Both the position numbers and the translations under genes were made by a program. From the NCBI GenBank assembly GCA_964619065.1, contig CAZUCC010000001.1, forward strand, positions 142,320-206,319: a stretch of DNA of 64,000 nucleotides, given 5' to 3'. Shown one piece after another: positions 25,597-34,712 of the stretch. The notes under the pieces were generated by a model. The model worked only from the letters and a program-made list of their open reading frames with translations, ran no database searches and was not told the origin of the DNA. This DNA comes from JANXUC01 sp964619065. GTDB taxonomy: Bacteria > Acidobacteriota > Terriglobia > Terriglobales > Acidobacteriaceae. How positions within the stretch are numbered: position 1 is the first letter of the stretch; each line of letters begins with the position of its first letter.

Positions 25597-25989
25597 TTAC
25601 GATGACCCGCAACTCGCCGGGTCGGGATGGGGAAAATTGTCAGCTTCATCTTCTTCTGGCCTGGGTTGGAGACAGCGAAAGTCTTTTTGCACCGTGATTC
25701 GAAGCTCCATCGCATTGCCTGCTGGCTGCGTATGTTCAATTCCAACTTGATCGGAATCTGCCCATTGCTCAGCCAGCGCACGGGGCAGCATGACCAGAAT
25801 GTTGCCGTTGTTGTAGCTGGCAGAAGGTACAGGCGCACTCGGGGAAACCTGAACCGAATATTTCAAACGGTCCGTGGGCGCTTTAGAGAACTGCACCGAT
25901 TCGCTGATTGCTCCTTCGGCAATCAGCGTGGAAACTTCTCCCTGGCTTAATCGGAGCCGAATTGAATTTCCTCGAATGCGCAGTTTCAT
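25597..25989 (-). CDS. DUF7009-like conserved protein
   Basis: A 130-residue protein starting MKLRIRGNSIRLRLSQGEV, which looks like the DUF7009 family of unknown function; no catalytic motif or membrane segment is seen. It converges with narK, is 1 nt from the HemD-like gene and is read in the same direction, probably in one transcript with it and the GAF-ANTAR gene. Confidence 0.7.
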   Translation of the reverse strand: MKLRIRGNSIRLRLSQGEVSTLIAEGAISESVQFSKAPTDRLKYSVQVSPSAPVPSASYNNGNILVMLPRALAEQWADSDQVGIEHTQPAGNAMELRITVQKDFRCLQPRPEEDEADNFPHPDPASCGSS

Positions 25990-25990
25990 T

Positions 25991-26872
25991 TTAGGCGATC
26001 GGCGCAGTGCCGTACTTCTTTTCCCGGAGGACGGCAGCGGCTTGTTCTGACGCTTCCTTAACCAATATTCCCATCTTTGGATGGGACGGTTCCATGTCGG
26101 CGGAAAGCCCGTGCCGCACCAGTTCTTCCGAGGTCAGGGGACCGATCGATCCAATAAACGTTCGCGAGAGGGCGGCCCTCAACTTCTCACCGAGACCCAT
26201 TTCTTCCGCCACAGTAAACAGATGGCGGATTTGCACCGACGCGGTGACCAGAAAAACATCGATCTCGCCACGAAGGGCGGCGGAGACGGTGTCCCGCAAG
26301 GGAGTCGTGTCTTCCGGCAGGGCCCACTCGTATACCGGGACGGAAATGACGGCGGCGCCTCGCTGCTCCAGACCAACAAGAAGTTCCGGGTTGGAAACAC
26401 CGTACTCCTGGAGCGCGATCCTGCGCTGATCGAGCGGCAGCAAAATGGATTGTTGATCGAGCAGAGTCAAAAGCTCACGCCAGGTGTTGGGTTCGGGCAC
26501 CATGGCAGCGACAGGAACGTTGATCTCCCGCAGTGCCGCCGTGGGCTTCGGTCCACGCGCGACGACGGAAACTTTGCTGAGCGCGGCCACGAACTTCTCC
26601 AGCGGATACGCGGTTTCGACGACGCGCACGAGGAGGCGTACTCCCACGCCGGTCATGAAGATGACCATATCGATGCTGCCTTCGTCGAGTTGACGGACGA
26701 AGTCCAGCGCTTCCGTGTTGGAGGCAAGTGGAACTTCTCGTAAAGAGGAAACTACCATGGAGCGCCCACCATTGTTGGCGATGAGCTTGGTGATTTCCTG
26801 AGCGCGCCTGCTCTCGAGAGAGAGTACGCACAGACCTGCAAAATCGGCTGGCATGGTCCGCTTCAACTCCAT
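25991..26872 (-). CDS. hemD: Uroporphyrinogen-III synthase-like protein
   Basis: A 293-residue protein with the two-domain HemD fold: SLESRRAQEITKLIANNGGR at the start, DMVIFMTGVGVRLLVRVV, a linker, DVFLVTASVQIRHLFTVAEE, and SIGPLTSEELVRHGLSADM near the end. HemD closes uroporphyrinogen III, the precursor of sirohaem, the cofactor of NirB. HemD sequences are poorly conserved, and some HemD-like proteins near nitrite genes are annotated as regulators, so the enzymatic role is likely but not certain. Confidence 0.8.
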   Translation of the reverse strand: MELKRTMPADFAGLCVLSLESRRAQEITKLIANNGGRSMVVSSLREVPLASNTEALDFVRQLDEGSIDMVIFMTGVGVRLLVRVVETAYPLEKFVAALSKVSVVARGPKPTAALREINVPVAAMVPEPNTWRELLTLLDQQSILLPLDQRRIALQEYGVSNPELLVGLEQRGAAVISVPVYEWALPEDTTPLRDTVSAALRGEIDVFLVTASVQIRHLFTVAEEMGLGEKLRAALSRTFIGSIGPLTSEELVRHGLSADMEPSHPKMGILVKEASEQAAAVLREKKYGTAPIA

Positions 26873-26927
26873 TCACGCCCGGGACAAAACCGGAAGCCGA
26901 CAACAAGGCAGACTTCCTGCCCAAGGG

Positions 26928-27650
26928 TTACGTAGTCGTGTTCCGGGAGGCATATTTTACCTCATCGCTGAGTACGATAGCCTCGGCGACTTCCTTCATG
27001 GAGCGGCGTTTTTGGCGGCTCTGGCGCTGCAGGGCCAGGTAGGCTTGCTCCTCGGTGAGTCCAAGATCGCGTTGCAAAATTCCCTTGGCGCGTTCCACAA
27101 GTTTGCGGGTTTCCAGTTGCTGGGAAAGATTGGAGTTCTCGACTTCGAGGCGCGCCATTTCAATTTCAGCGCCCACAAGGAAGCCGATCATCGAAATCAA
27201 CTGAATCTGCCGTTGGCTGTAGACGTGGGGTTGCCGGTGCTGCAGGTTGAGGACGCCCACCGAGCGTCCGCGGCAAAGCAAGGGGACGGACAGGAACGCC
27301 TCGTAACGATCCTCGGGGAGTTCATTAAAGAACTTAAAGCGGGGATCCTGGGAAGCGTTCCGAGAGACAGCGACGGGTTCGCGATGTTCGGCGACCCACC
27401 CGGTGATACCTTGCCCGACTTGCAGCTTCAGACGATCCAAGACCTCCGCGTGGGGATTTTTGGAGGCACGCAAGACAAGCTCTACGTTCTCCAGCACATA
27501 GACAAAGCAGGAATCGCATTTTACGAGCGCAGCAGCGAACTCCAGCACGCGAGTGAGCACTTCGTGCAACGGATCGGCTGCCGCCATGCGGCTGCTGAGC
27601 TCATGCAGGAAATCGACATCCAAATTCTCGCCCGACTGCGGCGAATCCAT
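26928..27650 (-). CDS. GAF-ANTAR domain regulator
   Basis: A 240-residue protein with an N-terminal GAF sensor domain (about 15-165) and a C-terminal ANTAR RNA-binding domain (about 170-235; LVERAKGILQRDLGLTEEQAYLALQRQSR). ANTAR proteins such as NasR and NasT act by transcription antitermination in nitrate/nitrite operons. Its place beside nirBD-narK suggests such a role here, with a signal sensed by the GAF domain. Confidence 0.88.
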   Translation of the reverse strand: MDSPQSGENLDVDFLHELSSRMAAADPLHEVLTRVLEFAAALVKCDSCFVYVLENVELVLRASKNPHAEVLDRLKLQVGQGITGWVAEHREPVAVSRNASQDPRFKFFNELPEDRYEAFLSVPLLCRGRSVGVLNLQHRQPHVYSQRQIQLISMIGFLVGAEIEMARLEVENSNLSQQLETRKLVERAKGILQRDLGLTEEQAYLALQRQSRQKRRSMKEVAEAIVLSDEVKYASRNTTT

Positions 27651-27920
27651 ACATAGACGTTATGGCGCTCCCGGCGGAGAGTCCAATCGTATTTTCTTAT
27701 CGGAAAGATAAAGGAAGCGAGGGGTTGCCGCCAAAGTATGCCCGGCAAAGCACAGACGGCCAAGGAGCGACCTTTTGGTACCTCGTACGACCAAGCGTGT
27801 TCTAAAGTGCACACCTATCCTGCCGATGCCCCCATCATGTGGGGAAAGGCAGCTCGCTTCCTGAAGCCAGCTGGCGCCGTGGCGCTGGGTGTGTCTGCCT
27901 TGCGGCTTGCTGGTAGGGTA

Positions 27921-29981
27921 ATGGTCCGCTCCGCGGATCAAAGCGATTTTATGCCCCACGGATTCTGCTACCTGTGGAATCCGCAAATCGTGTGGTTGCA
28001 TGTCGTCTCCGACGGATTCATTGCGCTTGCGTATTGTTTTATACCGCTCGCCCTAATCTACCTGGTCCGGCAAAGGCGCGACATACCCTTCAACTGGATC
28101 TTTTGGATGTTCGGTTTATTCATCGTGAGTTGCGGCGCCACCCACGTCATGGAAATCTGGACGGTCTGGCATGCCTCCTACCTGCTCGCTGGGGTCGTCA
28201 AGGCGGTCACGGCTGCGGCATCCGTGGCAACAGCGGTTCTGCTGATCCCATTAATTCCGAAAGCTATCGCCCTGCCGAGCACGGCTCAGTTGGAAGCCGT
28301 AAACCGTGAACTGAAAATACAGATGACGGAACGGAAGCTGGCCCTTGCCAGCCTGGCCGACCACCAATCAGCAGTTGAAGAACTTCGGATAGCGCAGGAA
28401 GCGCTACGTGAGAGTCAGGGCCGCCTCAACGCCATCATTCAGTCGGCCATGGACGCCATCATCACAATCGACGATCAACAACGTGTTCTGATTTTTAATG
28501 CGGCCGCCGAGAAAATGTTCGGCTATACCCCCAGCGAGGCTGTGGGCAGTCTCGTGGAGCGCTTCATCCCCCAACGTTTTCTTCCAGCGCAGGGCTCACA
28601 TATACGGCGCTTCAGCGAAACTGGAACCACCAGCCAGGACACGGGGACAATGGGAGCGATCTGGGGTCTACGCGCCAATGGAGAAGAGTTTCCTCTGGAG
28701 GCCTCCATTTCGCAGGTCGAAACAGATGGGAGAAGACTCTTTACCGTCATTCTGCGTGACATTAGCGAACGCAAGCGGGCCGAGAATGCATTGAGAGAAA
28801 GCCTCGCCGCCAGCAAGGCGGCTCTCAAGGAGCTGGCCGATCAAAAATTCGCTCTCGATCAACATGCCATCGTAGCCGTGACCGACGTTCAAGGCACGAT
28901 TACCTACGTGAACGACAAGTTCTGCGCTATCAGCAAATACTCCCGCGACGAACTTCTCGGTCAGAATCACCGCATCCTCAACTCCACTCACCACCCCAAG
29001 GAATTCTTCCAGCAGATGTACCACACCATTGCCAGTGGGAAGGTTTGGCACGGAGAAATCAAGAACCGCGCCAAGGACGGGTCCATCTATTGGGTGGACA
29101 CAACCATTGTCCCCTTCGTCGGCGGAGATGGAAAACCTCGCCAGTACGTAGCCATCCGTGCGGATATCACGGAACGCAGGCAGGCGGGAGACGTAATCCG
29201 GAAATTTAATGACGAACTTGAACAACGGGTGGTCGAGCGTACCGCACAGTTGGAAGCCGCAAACCAGGAACTCGAGGCTTTCACTTATTCTGTTTCACAT
29301 GACCTGCGCGCGCCGTTGCGGCATATTGGCGGGTTTTCCAAGATGCTGCTTGAGGAATTTGGCCCTCAGATTCCTGATGGCGCTCAACATTACTTGCAGC
29401 GCATTCAGGAAGGCACGCGCCGCATGGGCTTGCTGGTCGATGACCTGCTCAACCTGGCGCGCCTTGGCCGTCACGAACTTCGACTGCAAGCCGTCGCATT
29501 GAATACGGTCATCGAGGAAGTCATCAGGGACCTGAAACAGGATTGTGAAGGGCGGCAAGTGGAATGGAAAATTGGGAACCTGCCCTTTGTCGAATGCGAT
29601 CCTGGTTTGATGCAGCAGGTTTTTCAAAACTTGCTTTCCAATGCACTCAAATTTACCCGTCCCCGAACGGTGGCTCTGATTGAGGTGGGTCAGACGACGG
29701 AGAGCGGCCAGAACATCGTGTTCGTGCGCGACAACGGAGTCGGGTTCAGCATGAAGTATGTCGACAAGTTGTTCGGAGTATTCCAGCGTTTGCATCGTCC
29801 CGAAGACTTCGAGGGCACGGGCGTGGGTCTGGCCACGGTACAACGCATTGTCCATAAGCATGGAGGCACGGTTTGGGCAGAAGCGGAGATCGACAAGGGC
29901 GCAATCTTTTATTTCACGTTGGGGGCTTCCGAACCCGCGACACTCGCGGCCAAAGCAACGAGCACAGGGGGAAAAATATGA
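27921..29981 (+). CDS. Ethylene-receptor-type membrane histidine kinase with two PAS domains
   Basis: Counting from the ATG at 27921 (686 residues), the first 115 residues form three membrane spans matching the ethylene-binding domain of plant ETR1 and cyanobacterial homologues: SDGFIALAYCFIPLALIY and FGLFIVSCGATHVMEIWT. Asp31, Cys71 and His75 correspond to ETR1 Asp25, Cys65 and His69, the copper/ethylene site, with identical spacing. Then come a coiled coil, PAS1 (about 165-285), PAS2 (about 300-420), a second coiled coil and the kinase core with His460 in SVSHDLRAPLRH and ATPase motifs DNGVGF and GTGVGL. Start uncertain: in-frame ATGs at 27738 and 27837 add unconserved sequence. It overlaps the next gene (ATGA). 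Confidence 0.88.
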   Translation: MVRSADQSDFMPHGFCYLWNPQIVWLHVVSDGFIALAYCFIPLALIYLVRQRRDIPFNWIFWMFGLFIVSCGATHVMEIWTVWHASYLLAGVVKAVTAAASVATAVLLIPLIPKAIALPSTAQLEAVNRELKIQMTERKLALASLADHQSAVEELRIAQEALRESQGRLNAIIQSAMDAIITIDDQQRVLIFNAAAEKMFGYTPSEAVGSLVERFIPQRFLPAQGSHIRRFSETGTTSQDTGTMGAIWGLRANGEEFPLEASISQVETDGRRLFTVILRDISERKRAENALRESLAASKAALKELADQKFALDQHAIVAVTDVQGTITYVNDKFCAISKYSRDELLGQNHRILNSTHHPKEFFQQMYHTIASGKVWHGEIKNRAKDGSIYWVDTTIVPFVGGDGKPRQYVAIRADITERRQAGDVIRKFNDELEQRVVERTAQLEAANQELEAFTYSVSHDLRAPLRHIGGFSKMLLEEFGPQIPDGAQHYLQRIQEGTRRMGLLVDDLLNLARLGRHELRLQAVALNTVIEEVIRDLKQDCEGRQVEWKIGNLPFVECDPGLMQQVFQNLLSNALKFTRPRTVALIEVGQTTESGQNIVFVRDNGVGFSMKYVDKLFGVFQRLHRPEDFEGTGVGLATVQRIVHKHGGTVWAEAEIDKGAIFYFTLGASEPATLAAKATSTGGKI

Positions 29982-30451
29982 ATGGTTACGACGCCGATAT
30001 TTTATTGGTAGAAGACAGCCAGGATGACATGGAACTGACGCTCCATGCGCTCAAACAGGAGCATTTGGGAAATAACATTCATGTGGCACGCGATGGGGCG
30101 GAGGCATTGGAATACCTTTTCTGCACCGGAGAGCACTCGAACCGCACGTTCGCTCTTCCCAAGCTGATTCTGCTCGACCTGAAGTTGCCCAAGGTGGACG
30201 GCATGGAAGTGTTGAAAGAACTCAAAGCCGATGATCGTACCAAAATGATTCCCGTGGTCATCCTCACCTCGTCTAAAGAGGAACGAGATCTGGTCAAGGG
30301 CTATAACCTGGGCGCGAACAGCTATATCCAGAAGCCAGTGGATTTCGACCAGTTTCGCGACACCGTGAAGCGCGTGGGATTGTATTGGCTGGTGATTAAT
30401 CAGCCTCCGATGGCCCGGCCTGTGGCTCTTGCAGCAGGAAAAACACAATGA
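29978..30451 (+). CDS. Single-domain response regulator (Rcp1-like)
   Basis: A 157-residue receiver domain without an output domain. The acidic pocket is ED at 12-13, phospho-acceptor Asp67 is in LILLDLKLP and Lys is in IQKPVDF. The type resembles Rcp1, which partners phytochrome kinases. ATGA overlaps at both ends (29978 with the kinase, 30448 with the next gene) show translational coupling, so it is the likely phosphate acceptor of the upstream kinase. Confidence 0.92.
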   Translation: MNGYDADILLVEDSQDDMELTLHALKQEHLGNNIHVARDGAEALEYLFCTGEHSNRTFALPKLILLDLKLPKVDGMEVLKELKADDRTKMIPVVILTSSKEERDLVKGYNLGANSYIQKPVDFDQFRDTVKRVGLYWLVINQPPMARPVALAAGKTQ

Positions 30452-31611
30452 GCAGTGCCGCTGCCCCAACGATTGTTACCGATAATAAACTCCGCCTCTT
30501 GCTGGTGGAAGACAACCCGAGCGACGTCGAACTAACTTTGTCCGTGCTACGCCACCATGGGTTCGCGGTTACAGCGGACGTGGTGCAGAGCGACGAGCAG
30601 TTCGCGCAGCGCCTGCGGGAGAATGCCTACGATCTCGTTCTTGCCGACTACAACCTGCCCCAATGGCGGGGCATAGAGGCACTGGGATTGATTCGCGAGC
30701 GGGGCCTGGACCTGCCGCTCATCCTGGTCACCGGTTCTTTAGGCGATGTGAAGGCAGTGGAGTGCCTGAAGCAGGGCGCCACCGATTACATTTTGAAGGA
30801 TAGTCTGGTTCGTCTTCCTTCCGCGGTGCTCGCCGCACTCAAGGAAAAACGTCTGCGGGACGAACGCAAACAGGCGCAAGAGGAGTTAGCCCAGAAAGTC
30901 GAGGAACTGGCGCGTTCCAACCGCGACCTGGAGCAGTTTGCCTACGTAACATCCCATGATTTGCAGGAGCCCTTACGCATGGTGGCCAGCTATGTCCAGC
31001 TGCTCTCCGAGCGTTATCACGGTAAGCTTGACGAGAACGCGGATAAATATATCCAGTATGCGGTCGAGGGCGCTATGCGCCTTCAGGCTCTGATTCATGA
31101 CCTGTTGGAGTTTTCCAGGGTGGGCCGGAATGGACCGAATTGGCAGCTCATCGATTGCAATCTGACGGTGGCACAAGCCATCGCCAACCTCGGAGCCGCA
31201 ATCCAAGAGAACGGCGCAGTGGTTACGCTTGGCCCCCTGCCGGCCTTGATGGCCGACGGTTCACAACTGATGCAGTTATTTCAGAATTTAATCGGGAATG
31301 CCGTCAAGTTCCGCGGAGCGGAAACACCGGCGATTCATATCTCCGCGGAAAAAAAGAAATCCACCGAATGGCTCTTCTCCGTCACCGACAACGGTATCGG
31401 AATCGCGCCGGAGCATGCGGAAATGATCTTCATCATCTTCAAACGTCTGCATGGCCGGACGGAGTATCCCGGCAATGGCATCGGACTCTCGATCTGCAAA
31501 AAGATTGTCGAATTTCATGGCGGACGCATCTGGGCGGTGTCTCAGCCGGGACACGGCACCAGCTTCCAATTTACCCTACCGATCAGGGCGATTGATGAGA
31601 AAGGCGTGTAG
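30448..31611 (+). CDS. Receiver-histidine kinase hybrid
   Basis: A 387-residue protein with an N-terminal receiver (residues 14-135; acceptor Asp67 in LADYNLPQW), a coiled coil (about 135-165) and a kinase core with His170 in TSHDLQEPLRMV and ATPase motifs DNGIGIAPEH and GNGIGLSICKK. No membrane segment. As the third gene of the coupled set it may be controlled by phosphorylation of its receiver, forming a two-kinase relay. Confidence 0.92.
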   Translation: MSSAAAPTIVTDNKLRLLLVEDNPSDVELTLSVLRHHGFAVTADVVQSDEQFAQRLRENAYDLVLADYNLPQWRGIEALGLIRERGLDLPLILVTGSLGDVKAVECLKQGATDYILKDSLVRLPSAVLAALKEKRLRDERKQAQEELAQKVEELARSNRDLEQFAYVTSHDLQEPLRMVASYVQLLSERYHGKLDENADKYIQYAVEGAMRLQALIHDLLEFSRVGRNGPNWQLIDCNLTVAQAIANLGAAIQENGAVVTLGPLPALMADGSQLMQLFQNLIGNAVKFRGAETPAIHISAEKKKSTEWLFSVTDNGIGIAPEHAEMIFIIFKRLHGRTEYPGNGIGLSICKKIVEFHGGRIWAVSQPGHGTSFQFTLPIRAIDEKGV

Positions 31612-31699
31612 AAATAATTTTAGGATTCCTTCAACGTGGGTAGATAGGACGCTGCCAGGGAAAATCCGAATAGGCCTGTACAAATGCTCTAAACTATCC

Positions 31700-31933
31700 C
31701 TACAACAGGCCGCCTGTGTTTACGGTCAGAGCGCTTAACGCCATTTCCAGTTTCGTGAGCGCTTCTTCCAATTCAGGATGTTTGTTCAAGATTCCGAGTC
31801 TGTCACGCAGAGTTTTCAACTGCTGATGCGCGCCGGCAATATGTTGCATGGCTTGAGCGGCTCGCAGTTCCTCGTCCGGAGAATCCGTTACTGGATCTGG
31901 CTTTTCCACAGGGCACGCCTCCGCATTCACCAT
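31700..31933 (-). CDS. Small hypothetical helical protein
   Basis: A 77-residue protein, charged and probably alpha-helical (AAQAMQHIAGAHQQLKTLRDRL and HPELEEALTKLEMALSAL). No signal peptide or known motif. It converges with the kinase set and has no partner gene nearby. No function is recognised. Confidence 0.5.
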   Translation of the reverse strand: MVNAEACPVEKPDPVTDSPDEELRAAQAMQHIAGAHQQLKTLRDRLGILNKHPELEEALTKLEMALSALTVNTGGLL

Positions 31934-32202
31934 TTATCTTACGCCATTTGTTGCGCGCCGTTTGTTGCGCAAAAAGATCTCTCTCTCTCCATGTGGTTTC
32001 AAGGGAGGCCTTCCCAGTATTCTGGCTAGTCTGGCGAATGCGGGTTGAGGTGGGCTGATCTATTTTTTTCGTCGCTTCTCCAGGAATTGACCTCGAGCGC
32101 TGGTCGAGCATTTGCGCAAGAGGTGTCGTGCAAATTCAAAATGAATGTTGCTCGCGGGCGGGCGTGAAGCTCCGCCCGCGAGGGGATGGTTACAAATTTC
32201 TT
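31934..32202. other. Intergenic stretch with one strong hairpin
   Basis: No gene is supported here. The only feature seen is a perfect inverted repeat near the right end, listed separately. Confidence 0.5.
32151..32182 (-). terminator. Hairpin downstream of the secreted hypothetical gene
   Basis: A perfect 11-bp inverted repeat, CTCGCGGGCGG and CCGCCCGCGAG around a 10-nt loop, lies 20 nt beyond the stop of the gene at 32203. No T-run follows on the minus strand, so intrinsic termination would be weak; it may act in RNA stability. Confidence 0.5.
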
Positions 32203-32877
32203 CTAACGCGGTTTTTGCCCTTGAGCCAGCTCAACCTCCGGTTTGGAAGCGACCGTAGTTGTAGTCGTGGTCACGTTGTGGCCCTCGGCGGGTGCCGAAG
32301 CCGGCTTAGGTGTGCCTTCCATGTGCAATGCTCCCGACATCGGTGTTCCAGGGAGGAAGAAATGTTCATTGGCTGGATGAATCTCCAGTGCACCTTTGGC
32401 ATTGCTGTACACACCCACCACATCGAGGACGTTGGTGAACGGGGTTGTTCCCGATCCGGTTGGTGGCACAATGATGATCACAAATCCTTCTATGAAGGCC
32501 GGCGCGGGCGGAGCTACCGCTCCGAGCAGCGCCCGGATAATTTTGCAATCAACTTCCTGAGCAAAGTCGTTCGGGAGAGTGTCTGTCACCAGCGACGAAG
32601 GCGGTATCAGGGGTGTGCCTTCGGGGAATGACAGAACAGCTTTCTTCAGAAATGTCGTTGAGGCTTGGGTGGAAAAGAAACTTTCGTGTGGATTGTGAAT
32701 GTTGATCGAAGTCGCGTAAGTTCCGGCTGCGATCTGCCCGTTTGCAACCTGAGCTGCCGTGGGTGTTCCGCACACGAACTTCGCGGAGTATTCCACGAAT
32801 TCCTGCCCCCAGCCCGGGGTAGCGCTCACAAGAACTGCTACCATTAAAACAACAGACAAACCAATCGCTTTCCGCAT
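32203..32877 (-). CDS. Secreted hypothetical protein
   Basis: A 224-residue protein with a clear signal peptide (MRKAIGLSVVLMVAVLVSAT, cleavage after GWG). The body contains EYSAKFVCGTP and AGTYATSINIHNPH, a pattern met in secreted bacterial proteins of unknown function, and two cysteines that could form a disulfide. The tail is low complexity with six Thr in a row and a charged end. No neighbour suggests a role. Confidence 0.7.
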   Translation of the reverse strand: MRKAIGLSVVLMVAVLVSATPGWGQEFVEYSAKFVCGTPTAAQVANGQIAAGTYATSINIHNPHESFFSTQASTTFLKKAVLSFPEGTPLIPPSSLVTDTLPNDFAQEVDCKIIRALLGAVAPPAPAFIEGFVIIIVPPTGSGTTPFTNVLDVVGVYSNAKGALEIHPANEHFFLPGTPMSGALHMEGTPKPASAPAEGHNVTTTTTTVASKPEVELAQGQKPR

Positions 32878-33079
32878 GACTATGTCCTCCTCAATGCTGC
32901 GACGGTGGTTGGTTTACTTGAGGTGGATGGAGTTGACGGTGGATTGAGTGTTTAAGGTGAAATACCGAGAGACGCAAGGTTACTGTATGCCGACGTTAAT
33001 ATTTTGGAACTAAATTGTCAACCAATACTTTTCCACAATTTAAGTCTAAGAAAAGAAACATCACAAAATCATCACGGAG

Positions 33080-33127
33080 ATGAATTACCGCGCACTGGGC
33101 CGCTCCGGTTGGAAAGTTTCAGATTTG
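33080..33127 (+). pseudogene. N-terminal fragment of an aldo/keto reductase gene
   Basis: A GGAGATG start reads MNYRALGRSGWKVSDL, the typical first 16 residues of aldo/keto reductases, then breaks off into unrelated sequence and stops at 33151 inside the convergent araB 3' end. The rest of the gene is absent, marking an old rearrangement junction. Confidence 0.6.
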
Positions 33128-33134
33128 TTACGCG

Positions 33135-34712
33135 TCACAGAACCTTGTTGACGGCCTCTGCACTTCGGATCAAGGTTGGCAGCACATCTGCGAATTCGCT
33201 CTTCCCTGGCTCGCCGAAACTGAAATACAGCTTGCGATAGAGTGCATGCAAATCGTTGTAGACGGCTTGTGCCGGCTTCTGAGGTTCGAAAACTTTATGG
33301 GGCGGGGAGATCCTGTCCTGTGCTTCCTCGATGCTTTGGAAAGTACCGGCCGCGAGGAATGCAAAAATGGCGGAACCCAAGCTGACCACACTCTTGCTGG
33401 GAACCAAGACAGGGCGGTTCAAAACATTTGCATAGACCTGGTTGAGGACATCATTTTTCTGGGGAATGCCGCCAGCGTTGATCACGCGTTTGATGGTAAC
33501 GCCATGTTCCGCCATGCGGTCCAAAATCACGCGGGTATGAAAAGCTGTGCCTTCGATGGCGGCAAACAACTCATCTTGCGCTGTGCTCTGTAGATTCCAT
33601 CCCAGCGTGATACCGCGCAAATGCGGGTTGACGAGTACCGTGCGATCCCCATTGTCCCAAGTCATGCGAAGCAGCCCGGTCTGACCGGGACGATAGTCTT
33701 CGAGCCCACGGCTTAAGGTCTGCACATCTGTGCTGGCGCGCGCGGCGATGGCATTGAAGATATCGCCCACCGCCGAAAGTCCAGCTTCAATCCCCGTGTG
33801 CTGAGGATGCACACTTCCCTGCACTACACCACACACACCCGGAACCAAGTTGACCGACGGCGTAATTCCGATGATGCAGGTGGAGGTACCGACCACATTG
33901 ACCATGTCGTCGGTGCGACAGCCCGCGCCGATAGCGTCCCAGTGCGCGTCGAAGGCTCCTACGGGAATGGGAATGCCCGCCTTCAACCCGAGTTGTTCCG
34001 CCCAGTAGTGCGAGAGGGCTCCTTCGATCTGGTCGGAGGTGGCATACTCGCCATCCAATTTTTCGCGAACACCACGCAGTAAGGGATCCACCTTGGCGAG
34101 AAAATCTTCCGATGGCAGACCTCCCAGTTGGCGGTTCCACAGCCACTTGTGGCCCATGGCGCAGACGCTACGCTTCACCTTCTTCGGATCAGTGATGCCA
34201 CACAGCGTGGCGGCTACCATGTCACAATGCTCGAATGCCGAGACAAATTCGGAACGCTTTGCTGGATTGTGGCGAAGCCAATGTAGAAGTTTGGAGAATC
34301 CCCACTCCGACGAATAAATTCCGCCGCACCACTGAATCGCCTCGAGACCTTCGCGGTGAGCCGCTTCCGTGATTTCAGCGGCTTCTCCCTTGGCACGGTG
34401 GTCACACCAGAGGTAATAGTCGTCCAGCGGCTGGAGGTCCTTGCCAACGGGAATTACGGAAGAGCCCGTGGTATCGAGAGCAATCGCCTCGATCCGATCG
34501 CCGGAAATAGCGGCGTTCTTTAAGGCTAGGCGAGTCGCCGAGGCAAGTGCCTTCATGTGATCGGCGTGGGATTGGGTGGCAAACTCCGGGTCTTCCCGTT
34601 TGCGATGGAGGGGATATTCCGCGATCGCAGATTCGAGCAGGCCTTTTTCGCTATCGACAACGGAAGCACGGACACTCAGCGTTCCAAAATCGACTCCGAT
34701 GACAACCGCCAT
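33135..34712 (-). CDS. araB: L-ribulokinase
   Basis: A 525-residue FGGY-family kinase phosphorylating L-ribulose. It starts MAVVIGVDFGTLSVRASVVD, the ribulokinase phosphate-binding loop, continues with GAFDAHWDAIGAG and the FGGY signature region NAGGIPQKNDVLNQVYANVL, and keeps the usual AraB length. It overlaps the isomerase stop by one base (TGATG), so the pair is translationally coupled, and it is the last gene of the arabinose operon. Confidence 0.95.
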   Translation of the reverse strand: MAVVIGVDFGTLSVRASVVDSEKGLLESAIAEYPLHRKREDPEFATQSHADHMKALASATRLALKNAAISGDRIEAIALDTTGSSVIPVGKDLQPLDDYYLWCDHRAKGEAAEITEAAHREGLEAIQWCGGIYSSEWGFSKLLHWLRHNPAKRSEFVSAFEHCDMVAATLCGITDPKKVKRSVCAMGHKWLWNRQLGGLPSEDFLAKVDPLLRGVREKLDGEYATSDQIEGALSHYWAEQLGLKAGIPIPVGAFDAHWDAIGAGCRTDDMVNVVGTSTCIIGITPSVNLVPGVCGVVQGSVHPQHTGIEAGLSAVGDIFNAIAARASTDVQTLSRGLEDYRPGQTGLLRMTWDNGDRTVLVNPHLRGITLGWNLQSTAQDELFAAIEGTAFHTRVILDRMAEHGVTIKRVINAGGIPQKNDVLNQVYANVLNRPVLVPSKSVVSLGSAIFAFLAAGTFQSIEEAQDRISPPHKVFEPQKPAQAVYNDLHALYRKLYFSFGEPGKSEFADVLPTLIRSAEAVNKVL

